A stretch of DNA of 52,469 nucleotides from Spirogloea muscicola (taxonomy: Eukaryota; Streptophyta; Zygnematophyceae; Spirogloeales; Spirogloeaceae), in contig WELB01000094.1 in the NCBI GenBank assembly GCA_009602725.1, positions 18,107-70,575 of the forward strand, given 5' to 3'. The notes beneath the pieces are model-generated. The model ran no database searches. It saw only the letters and a list, made by a program, of their open reading frames with translations, and was not told where the DNA came from. The translations under genes and the position numbers were made by a program. Each line of letters opens with the position of its first letter. Within the stretch, counting starts at the first letter, position 1. Positions 13,101 through 25,100 of the stretch are shown here, piece after piece.

Positions 13101-16100
13101 GGAGCCAACCGAGTTCTCCACCCTCCAGATGCTCGCTCCTCTATCCCCTCTGCGTTACACAAGCAGGGGCCGCAAAGTCATGCATGCTGCGCATGCTGTG
13201 GTTGATGATCAAGAAGAGAACGAGGTGCACATGCATGTCAATCAGAAGAGGTGCTTGAAGCGCAGCACTCACACAGTCGAGCTCGGTGGCAGGAAGGCTA
13301 TGCAGTCGCTGAAAGTAGCTGTAGACAGCAGGTCCTCACGCACACAGCAGACAGCATTGATTGGGGGTGGCTGCTGCCCTTTCTGGCCTATGCAGCCCAG
13401 TGCTGCGTACCCCCTCGGAGGCACTGGCAGCCAAAAGGTGCACATCTGGTCTCCAGACTCAGCAGTGGCCCAGATCTTGTCGTACTTCACAGGCTTCTTC
13501 ACACGACCAAAGCTTGTGCTCACTGCGACAACGGCCTGAGAAGGGGGCCCGGTCCTGACAGCAAGGCGGCCACCAGAGCAGGCAACGTCATGCTGGGTGA
13601 GCATATTGAACGGCAATTGAGAGAAGGCTGACTGCCCTTGACAAGGGCCTACAGCAACCAAGCGGCTGAAATGCTCGACCAATACAAGAGAAGCTTCCTA
13701 CCCAGAAGTTGCACAGTGGCTGACAATGGCATAGCCCGGCGGGGGCCTGGGACGCCATATTGCAATTGGTTGCCGTAGAGTCCCACCACCATCTGAAACA
13801 GAGCGAGCTCAACATATCAGCAGAGCTCCATGAACTTCCAAATTCACTAGTTTAGATCACAAAAGGGGTCAGCAGGCTCACCACTTGTACTCAGATAGAT
13901 GCGATCAAATTGCCGACAGTGGGTGACAAGCAAATCGCCTCCAACGTGGAAAGTTGCCAGGAGATCAGCTTGAAGGCGCAGAAGTAAGCGGAGAGCGGAG
14001 AAGGACAGTCGGACGGCCACATCAGAGACAATGAGCGACATTGTTGTAGTGCCCTGCATAAGCGAGTACTCCAGCATCACGTTCAGCGGCTCCAGGATGC
14101 TCGACCCAGAGGAAGCCTCAATCACAAAGCCCTTCCCATGCGCCACCATCCACCGCTCGGTGCCCTTCATCGCCAGCCTGCGGGGCCATGGCCAGGCAGT
14201 CAGACTCTCCCTTTCAGCACACAGGACATACTTGAGCTCCCACACATCTGGGTGATGGCATGACAATCATCAGCAAGGTCATGCATGCAGACTCACGTGA
14301 CATTGAGGTCTAAGCGAGACCGGAGAAGGCGATCAGGATGTATGCCACTGCTGACAGGCCACTTGGTGCCATCATAGAATGTGAGCTCGGGGGCTACTGC
14401 CTGTGCATTTTGATCCAATGGCATTAGACTGGAGGACTATCAACGAAGTAATCAAAGCACTAAGCAGTGCTTGCAAGCAGTAATGGCAAGGCGCGTATGT
14501 AAAGCCACATGGTGAGATCTGCTGAAACTCATTGCGCTGAGGACCACATACAACATTAGCATGTCAAACACAAAGATTGGCTCTCATCGTACGTGAAAAG
14601 TAGAGGGCACATGACAAAAGCACCTGCAGATCAAAAACAAAGTTGGCAGACTCCTGATCTGAGCTTTTTGCAGATGACGGCTCAGTGGAGGTGATACTTG
14701 AAGCTGAAGCTTCTGTGCCCTGCTTGTTGACAGCCAGTGAAGAGTCGATCTCTGCACCATCGAGGTGTGTGCTTGCGGTATCCAACAGCTCCACATTATC
14801 TTCCCTGAGCGCCATGTAGCGACTGTTGCTCCCAAGCTTCACGCTGGCCCACAGATGTGCTCCACCCTGCAGAGCAATAGTACAGGCTGCTGCTTAATAT
14901 CACAGTGCCACGATTGGGCAGCTGCCTCTCTCTCCGGTGTCTATGACCTACATTGGGGCATGAGACATAGATGGGGAAAGGAAGCACCAGAATGCGGATG
15001 TTTCTGAACCGCAATGTCTTGCCATGGCCCACGATGATCGAGGGCGAGCTTGGAGCAGAGGAAAGGACGGGTCCATCAGAATGCTCCAGCAGCTGGAGTG
15101 TATTCCCTTGGCCATCGTATTCATAGCTGTCCACATCGGGTGCATCTGCAACAAGCTGCTGGTCTGGCGAGAGCGCCTCAATTTCCTTCTGCTGATTGTG
15201 CCTGGCTCCTGTGAGCTGGATGTGCCCGTTTGGCCCAGTTAAAGGATCCGCTGCGCTGCTGCCGCCGCGACCGCCGCCAACCAGTCCAAGAGAAGGTACA
15301 AAGAACTCTCCGACTGCAAGCAGGAAGTCCAGGACAACTAGCACTCGAGGTCGCTGGATGCGTATCACCACTGCCTGGGAGGTGGGCTTGAAGCGCACAT
15401 CCATCACAACCATTGTCAGGGGACAGCACGATTCTGCATTGCCCTCTTCCCGGCTCTGCTTCAGCGCAGCCGCACCTGGCCAGCGGTCAGTATCCGTTAT
15501 GGACCCCATCATGAGGCGCATTTCTGGCTTGGTGCCTGCTCGCATATCTTCAACGCTGAGGGTGGGGATTGTCAGAAGGACCCCCATCTCTCCTGCCGTA
15601 GTTGTTCGGTACTCTACCCAGAGGCCCTTGACCTGCATACGTGCTAGCGAAGCCTCTCGCTCAATGTCCAGGTACAGCTCCAAGTCTGCTTGCATCACAT
15701 TCACCACCACCCGCATGCTTGTTGCAGGACCGGAAGCCGTGTCAGGAACCGCAACTTGGCTTGCTGCCTTCTGAGCGCTGCTTACTTGAGCAGGTCTGCT
15801 CTTGTTTTCGCTGGGTGGCAGTTGCCAGTCTGCACGAAAGTCTTCCGGCAAGTTGGGGGTCTCACTCATATTGGCACCTGCGCAAGAGGTGACTATGCCG
15901 TACTCTCTTTCTGACATCACCAAACCAAGCCTCTTCACCTGCGCACATGCAAAAAACCTCAAAATTCTCTTGAGGAAGCAGCCACCACTGGCTTGCAGCA
16001 CACAGCAATAGCAACTCAAAGGGAGGCGGTCAGTGAGAGGCAGCATCGAAGCAGAAAACATGACACCGTGGGAGAGGCCCCTGTGGCAGGACCTGAATAT

Positions 16101-19100
16101 CCACATCAAGGAATGGCACCCGTTTGAATAAATCTCTCAGTGGCCGGCGCACTGTTACTGTAAGTGCAGCCACATTCTGCATCATGGGCTTGCTCTCCTT
16201 GCCATTCACTCCCACCAACAGGTTCAGATCTTGATTCTGGGCCATCAGGAGCAGGCGAGGAGCTCATTACGGAACAGTCATCTGCATTGAGCTGCAAGCT
16301 TATGTATACGGGTGCCATGTTTGATGATCCTGGCTTGTGCTTAGAGTACAGCAAGTGTCCTGAGGTAGCAGGATTCAGCAAGCCCCACACGAGGCATTGC
16401 CACTTTGCTGTCAGACAGGAGGTTGATAAACAAACCAGAAGCTTACATAGATGTAGATAGTGTCAAGATGAACTGCTGTTGGATCCTCGCTATTTCCACC
16501 ACGCCAGCTCACAGCATTGGACACTCTCATGGTACCCACGTTAAGCTGGATGTAGCTGCTCACACAGAAGTAAAGCACACTAGGGTGAAGCATACACTTG
16601 AAGCATGCACAAGCATGCAGTAAAAGCCCGAGAAGTTCTAGAAAATGCTCTGCATAGAAAATAAGTGCCACAGGTGAATGGCATCAAGACTATATATCAC
16701 CTGCCATATGATTGTGAGGCCTCAGCCTGTAGCTAGGACAACAAGCAGTGGGACAACTCAAGAACAAAAGCAAGGCAGGGTGCTGTACACTGCAACTCAC
16801 TCTTGTGCGTTTGAATCTCGGGGCATGACAATGAGCGGGCTGTCAAGCTTGAAGTCCAGCGACAAGCCAGGTTGGCCGGCCATGTCTGACTGTTGAATGA
16901 GTCGCTCAAAGCCACCCACTGGATCCAAGACAGACACAACTTGGCCAGCTGTGGGCGTTGCCAAGGCAGAAAAGTATGTTGCCAACTGCACAAAGGATTT
17001 GTCCAGCGAAAGTGGTTGGCAACTGAGGAGCAGCTAGCACATGGGCTAATTAGAAGGATTGCATGTTAAATACTGGGTGCTTGTGAATAGCAATGGACAG
17101 AATAAGGGGTGCTGGTAACCTCCTGAATGAAGCGGTACAGAAAGATAATGCGAACAGCTGATAGTCTCCCACTTAGACTGTATTCAAAGCCCTTGTAATC
17201 GTCATCGTCCTTGCTGAAGCTCAGAAATTCGATCTGGCAAGACCACCAGCAGAAATAGCAGACAAGCTCGACAATTATGCAGTTGCTCCAGAATTAAATG
17301 CAAGATTCTGGAGCAACTTGATGTGGAGCAATGTGCGGAGCAACTTCTTCCAAACAGTAGCCTTCAGGGGTAAGTTGCTGTGGCTAATTGATTGATGACA
17401 TGCCTGTCCTAAAACTTGCACAGGTTACCTCACACAATCACATGTTGGAAACCCTCATGCGAGTGTATCGCAAAGGGTGACACACATACCGAGACAAGTG
17501 ACGATGAATTGGGGTCGCGAATGTTGCACATGTAGCCCCACTGGTGATCACTGCCCAGCTGTGAGTCGCATATGCGTAAATTTCCAAGTCCCACATTGAC
17601 AGCCATCGACATGGGGTGGAGCTGCAAAGTAACAACTATGCAGACTTTGAAAATGTGACCTCTGAGGAAGCCACAAAGCTGTAACAATCTGAAACTTGTG
17701 CAAAGTCTCCGAAGCTGCAGAGTATCAAAAGCTTAGAACAGACAAAGCGTGCCACAAGCATGGAAGTCTATGTCCAGGAGTGCATTGTGCCGTAAAGGGA
17801 CAAGGGCCCCAATCAAGACAGGGAAAGAGATTTCACAGACCCGGACGTCAAGGTGGAGGTTCTCTTCAGCTAAGGTCGCCAGCTGGGAGCCATCTTCCAA
17901 ATTGAGCGCTACATGTGCACTCTCCATATCCATGAGCAGGCGGAATGTAGTACGGGTCTTGCCCCTGCCTAGAAGCCCAGCCACAACGTTCTTGGTGTCT
18001 GGTGCTGCCACCTGACCTGCCTCTGGCTCTTCTACTGTGGCTGCCTCTGCTCGGCCAGGCTCATCCACGTCTTGGGCAATATTGTCTAGGGTGAGATGAG
18101 CTCCAAACTCCATGAGTGCAACAAGAGCAGGTCGGTTGCAGTTGAGCTCCAAGGTGGTCATGCGGATGAACATCTGCATGTCTGTGTTGTCATAGTCTGG
18201 AGACTTGGATCCTAGCATACTAAGCTGCATAATCACAAAGTTGCTGGACTTAGAAGGTGCATTTGATAAGTGAAGGAGCCCTCCTGCGCCCTCAAACGAA
18301 GGTGCATCAAGAGCAACCATGACCTGCTGCTCCTTGGGTTCTACGCCCTGCCTAGGCTGCAATCGTCTCTTTGGGGTAGCTGATGTGGAGTCCGGTGATC
18401 CTGGAAGCTCTTCCACGGCATCTGCGAAGCTGTCCTCGTCATCTATCTCCTCCGCTTCGTCACCTACAGGTATCGGATGCCTTGCTCCACCGTCAAGATC
18501 ATCTGGAGAGGCCGCTGCTGACTGCTCCGACACAGAAGCAGACCGAACCATGTGTCGGCAGGAAGGGGCAATGGATCCAGAAAGCAGGTCCTCAATCTGA
18601 AGAGCTCTGAGTGCCACCGCCAGAGAGAGATCGTAGAGCCGTTGCTCAAACTCCACCTACCCCACCCAAGCTCCCGTTCAGACTCATCCACCACCCTTTT
18701 ATTGCTCAATGCACAATGCTACAGCTCTCACACCGCTGGGTGCTTTGAGGGGTGGATGAACCTTTGCTGTACTTGCTCGCAACTCGAGAAGAGCTACCTC
18801 TTCAACGTCCTTGGCATCTCTGTGATCTTTTGCAGTCTGTTTCTGCAAGCCAGGATATGAGAAGGTACCGAGACTTCAACTGCTGTGAATAAAGTCTATT
18901 GTGCATAGATTGGGAAGTGGTCATCGTCTCGAAGCAGCCCTTGAGAAGTGGGTACATGCAGACTGTCCCACATTGCAGACTTCTCAGCATTGCAGACTGC
19001 TTAGGCATCCTGTCCAATTGTCAATGCCATCGAGACGGACTACCACAATGTGTGGCACTGTGAGATGGCCTGAATCCTCCTGAAATGGGCAATGAACTCC

Positions 19101-22100
19101 ACTGCAAGTGCCTTGTGAGAAATGCAAAAAGAGGTATGCACTTACTCGAGGACAAAGGCTCACCTGTGTACTGAGCGAAAGCTTGAGCTCATCCAGGACT
19201 CCAATCACAAAAAGCTGTTGCTGACTGCCAGCATCTGCTTGCTCTGCTTGCTCACCACTTTCTTCCACCTGTGCATCTGCGCCTCCTGGACTTTCTGCTT
19301 CTTGATCGTCTTCAAAGCCTGCTACCGCTGCACGAGCCTGCAGCACATCCCAGAACGAGTGTCAGACAAGCGTCAAGCCTCAATTGAATTGAGAAGCTCA
19401 GAGGACTTGGAGTACAAGCTCAACCTCTATGCCGACACTTGGGACCTCAAGCGCTGAGTCCTGATCAACTCCAAGACCTAACAACATGTGAACAAGTTAA
19501 TACCAAGACATGTGGCACACGAAAAGTACAGAGGTCCGGTAGACGGCGGTTGTCAGCTGGTCCAACCAGGTGTCCTTGACATCCTTGTCCTTGGCTTGCA
19601 GGATAATTGCTTGTCTTGATTCATGGATCTGCACAGCTCCTAGTTAAGTAGTCAAGTAGGCTCGTCCAGTGCTGCTTACACTTGTTAATAACTGCCGTGT
19701 GTGGCCGGTGCTTGCTGCATCCAACTGACTACTCTTTGATTGGTTCCATGCAAAGATAAGTCATGATCACCTTGGAGACGTCAGATCCTCGTGCAGTGAT
19801 GGCCAGCACATGCTGCGAACCGCCAATAAACTCTGGTGGGACTTCGACAATTTGCTTGCCAACCAAGCTGTACACAGGACAGCTCAGTCAAATGACTAGT
19901 AGCTCTGCTCTTCTGCTGGGTATTCTTGAGTAGTCTTGGACTTAGGGGTATAGCACTCACATAGGGTGGCAGATCTAGGACCCTGCCATTAAAGATGAGG
20001 ATGCTTTGGGGCAGTGTGATTTTGTTGGCAATGTTCACGACATTTACCTGACATACTGCAAGTATGTCGAGGAGTGCTCGTGTTCCAGAACATAAAAGTA
20101 AATACTTGCAAGAACACACCATCGAGGTTGCCACTCGGCCACCTTGTTACCTAGGCCCTGCAAAGCATGCGGGAGGGCAAGTATCTCAATATACAGGGTA
20201 ATTACAGCCCTGCTGTTGCTACACGTGCATCCTTTATGGCCGACCAACCCACCAGGATGCACCAAATGCATGCACAAGCAGAGACTTTAGCAGAAGACTG
20301 TGAGAGGCCGGTAGGACCAAGAATCCAATTTGTCTGCAATAGCAGCCATTCCTCTCTCAGTGTGCTCTGGCTTAAGAAGGCATTCACCGTCCAAGTCAGC
20401 ACAGATAGATCGCTCGACAAGTCGGCTTTCTGCTTCCATGCAGCATCCTGCTGAGGGTGCTCCGTAATCGAAGATGAGGTTGAGCTCTCTGGATCTGCCG
20501 CCGAGCTCAGAGCGGACACTACGGCCATGAGCCTTCGGTAGCGTGCAGGCGAAAAGTGGAAGCCAAGCTGGGGCACCCGCATGCCCACTCGAGTGGCCGG
20601 CAACGATGCGTGCTCAACCAGGATCTGCACACAGGCAGCCACGGTGACAGCAAGCCCTCTCAACCGTGTACAGAAGCAGGAAGCTCCTTCAACAGCACAA
20701 TGAATTGGCAGACTGCCATCATGATCATCAGCTCCCTTTCGTTACCTGGTGTAATGCAACGGACATGGAGCAGCGATCTAAAACAGGAAGTATGATTGGC
20801 GTCTTCCGGCCTGTGATGCTGTCGCCGTCCTCGGTGCTTGCACCACTAGCCGCATTTTGCATCCCCCCCATTTCACGAGGGTTAGCCCAATCGTAAGCAC
20901 CATCAGCAAGAAAAGCAGATATGTCGCTGCCTTCCAACCGGAATCGCATGTACAGCCGGCTATTGCTGTCTTCATCCTGGCCACTCCCTTCCTGCACACG
21001 TGCAGATTGATGTCTTCAGTGTCCCTGCAGTACTCTATTCAAGAAGGAGATAACAGAGGATGACAGCCAATACTGCAGTACCGGTTCTGTCTGTAGCCGG
21101 AAATGACCGAGGTCAACCAAGAGCTGTGTACTGCACACGTCGCCGCCTGAGTCCAAAACTGGGATGGTGACCTTGGGGGCATCAAGGTCCAGGTCCAACG
21201 AAAATCTACACAACCATAGACAGAACTAGTCAGTCGGCAGCACACAATGCACTGCCACATATCTGCTGAGTTTTTGCAGCATGGACAGTCAAAGCAGGGT
21301 GCTCTACTGTACCAACCGGCTGCGTTCTTGGAGGACCAACTGCAGCTGCTCTTGCGCCTGCTTACGGACTGCCTCCAATTGACTCTGCTCGCCTCATCGA
21401 CATGCCATTGTCAGTCCGTATGCCCTGCAACCCTGCAGTGTAGGACTTCGTGCATGGCACCCAGTGTGATACTTCGTTCCCAGAACAAATGCTGCCCAGA
21501 CCAGACTCTGAGGTATCATCCCACTAGGATCTACGCGCGTTGCACTGCTCCTTCACTCTCTTGACATGAATGGGATGTCAGTTACCTGTACAGCAGCAGC
21601 TGTTTCGAGGACGAGGCTGGGGCTGGCCTCTTGGCCACTCTTCAAGAACTTGAAGAATCTATCTGCGCTACTTCTCCAGATCTTGGGCCAACAAGCAGAA
21701 GGTGCTTCATGAGTAACAAGTCCATCTTCACAGGTGGAGCTGGTGTGAATATACAGCAAGGCAAGACGAGGAGGGGTCCTGTGCTATGACCTCGTGTGGT
21801 TCTCAAGCTTGAGGGACAAAGTTGCCTACATTGACATGACAAGGGGACATGGTTGCCGTGAGCATCCAATCAAGCTGCTGACCAAGCGGATGTTGTACAA
21901 AAGTTGCGGCCAGTGCAGCTTCGCGCCCTGCTCTATGTACACTCTGCAGTAGAAACCGCCGAGGAGTGACATCAAGCCTCTTTTCAAGCGGTGAGCAATG
22001 TCGTAGCATCTTAAGTTCCCTCTGTCAAGTCAGAGACGCGCTTTGTTGCAACAGGGTAATACTTAAATTGGTGTACCCCTCACATGCTCTTCTACTGTGA

Positions 22101-25100
22101 CACAGTAAGTACCTCTTGTCCCTTTAAACACTCACATTGAGGCACACAATTATACAGAACTAGGACAGGCGTACAGACAGCACGGGAGCAAAGTTGGTCC
22201 ACCTGAATCAAAGTCCCCTCTGGAGAGGATAAATCATAGGACTGAAGAGTGACTGTGGCATGCACAGTCTTCGGATAGAGAATCAAAGCCAGATTGAGAG
22301 ACACGAAGGAGCCGTTCAGAATGTCCGCCCCGTTGCAATCCAAGATCTGTGCAGTATTGCGCTGCATTGTGATGTCCACAGCAACTTGCTGCATGTTTGG
22401 GGCTTCCTCTTTGGTCGGGCCCCCAGCAGCAACTTCATCGGGCGTGTAACTCATCAGCTCATTGATCTTGCTCCATTCCTCCTGGCTTAGGTTGCCAGGC
22501 GCCTCGTCCTCCATATGCTGCTGCTGCTGCTGCTGCTGGCCAGTACCCCTGCCCATCACAAGTGACCCGATTGGACTCCAATGACCAGTCAGCAATCATG
22601 TTCTTTGAGCTAAGACTGCAAAGCGCACCAATCCTGTTCTGCTGCTAGGAACAAAGGTTTGAGGAGTTTGACGTAGTCGTACCAGCCAAAGGACCACCAC
22701 GCACTTTTTCTCAAGCGTTCCCGCTCAGCAGCTGACTCCCTGGACTTTGCTCGCTCGACATATGCATGGGCCAGCATCCTGGAGGGGGTTGCAGTTGCAT
22801 GCGCGATACAAGAGCATGAAACCACCTCCAGGCTCTGGAGATTCTACAGGTCTTGTGTTGGCCACAATTGCAAGGGTTGCTGCTCAGTATTTCGATTTCA
22901 AAGTAAGCGCACCTCTGACGAATGCCACAGCAGACCAAGTGCAGAGCTACTGACCTCCAAAGCAGAATGACTTCTGGGTCAAGCTCTGCTTCGAGGTTCT
23001 GGATGGCACTTGTGTCGGCCTTTGGGCCTTGCTTCAGGCATGCAATGTAAAGCTCCACATATGAGCGCCTCTTTGAGCACATGCTTAAAATAGCAGGCCA
23101 GGACATCCGGTGCCTGGTCAACCAATTTAAGTACTTATAAGAAGCAATACTTGCAGTGAGGTTCACGATTGACAACACTCATATTTCTCAGTTACCAGCT
23201 GACAAGTACGTCAGAAGAGGTGATGCAAATTGCAGAGCATGTACAAAGCCAAATGAGCAGACTGCTAACGAACATATACACTGGTGCACACAACTTGCAC
23301 ACTGGGTTTCTGAAAGCCCGTCTCTCATACAGAAGCTTGTCCAGCATACCGAAGCCGTTGTTGTTGTTGTAGCACGGCGTTGCTGGCGAACTGCCACCAA
23401 GCAGCAGGACTTGCACTTACACGGGCTGCAGGGCGCAGTTTGGCAAACTCAAGGCGTGTGCGATACACAGAGAAGCGGGCTGCGAGCTTAATGCCATCGC
23501 AGTACTGACTCTGTTGTTGTCAAAACAAGCGCAAAAACCCTCATCAGTCAAGCCTTGCCAAAACTTGCTCGTCTTCATTGATCTGCGGACACTGTAATGT
23601 AGGTGACTATAAAGACCAGGAAAGAGTGAAAGAGTGACTTGTAAGCAGCGATCTAAAGTGCAGAGGCTCAGTAATTAGCAGCCCAAGTGCAGATCCAATG
23701 GGCAGAACAATGATGGTTACATGTCGGTCCAAACCTTCTGCATCCCGGCTCAAGCTACCAAAGGCGTTGTCACGGTGCACTATTCAGCTGCTTATGCCTC
23801 TCCTTTCTTAAAGTTATGGACTCGACAATCAGACCTGCCAACTTGAAGGCCCCTAGACTGTTGCCTGTGACTACTGCCTTGTGTAAAGCAAGAGAAGTAC
23901 CTCTGAGATTGCCAGCGTGACATCATCAAGGTCGAGGGAGGCGGTCTGAAGGGGCACATTTGGCTCTCGCTTCTCGTTCTTGCCCAACCGCAAGTAGCGC
24001 ATGCTGGCATGCACAGGATGCAGCAGGTACTGCCTTGGCTGTGTCCTTTGCACATTGTTGTCTCTAGCATCATCAACCTTATCACTGTCGGGTACATCGT
24101 CCTTGATACCTGGCTCAAACATCTGCAGGCACTTGGATGTCAATGCGCTGCTCTGCTTGGTTGGGCGCCTTTCAGGGTTCAGTCAGAGAAGGTTGCGATT
24201 GCACAGACGAGGGTGTAACTAACCTCACTCCACTCAGAAGGAGACATGGCATCCCAGCTTTTCTCAACTTGCCAAGGCTTGCAACCTGTGTCATGATACA
24301 CGGCCAACCTCTCCAGTTGTACAGCCTGTAGAAGACTCGTAGACAGATTAGTACCACTCATCCTTCTGCAGCTGCTGCCAAAGAGGCAAATGGAAGCTGC
24401 ACAAGGGTGCTGTAAGAGCTGCTCGAAGCCAGCCTGCAGGAGGCTGTTTGAACATGCTCAGCTTACCTTTCGGAGGCGTTCAAGAGCGCTGCTTGTTGCG
24501 AAGGTTTCGTGGCCATCGTCATCGACAGTGACGGCTGCCAGCTTCGCCAGCATGAACCCCATGCAGAATGGACGGCTCACATTGCTGCAGCCAGCCATGC
24601 ACAACCTCTAACCTCCTCAGCAATTGCTCACAGGCAGCAAACCATCTGCATGACAAGGCCATACGTTCTGTGTACAGCGGTGTGTTGCAGGTAAGCAATG
24701 ACGCTGCGATGAGCAGTAGGACCTGAGTGTGTCCTCATAGCGAATGTGGACATTGGTGATGGAAATCTTCAGATTGCCCACCACGGTAGCGATCAGTGAA
24801 CCAAGCCAGGAGCTGGTTTCTGGAGCCTGCCAACACCACCAGTCCTGATCAAGAAGCAGCAAGTATGCACAGAATAGCAGAGAGTGCCTTCACTTTCTGT
24901 GAAACCCGAGTGGACTAATAATTTTCCCTCTCTTGGGACCTTTTCTCCTCATACTGATTCCATGATCAAGAGTAAGATGGTCAGGAGCAATTGTGGATAT
25001 ACCTGGTCAGCTGGGTTGCCATTCTTATCCTTGGCTTTCAAAAGTGCAATCTCTGATTCCTGAATGCCAGCAAGGCGCCCTGGTCAAGTTAGGAGGGTTC

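Noticed and set aside
12745-14177. The WxPxGY exons as a separate gene of the Vps62/DUF946 type.
   Set aside because: Phases run without break from the upstream and into the downstream VPS13 exons, and plant VPS13 carries the same block in the same place.
15196-15774. A 192-codon open frame on the plus strand.
   Set aside because: It is the antisense shadow of the longest VPS13 exon (15938-14988).
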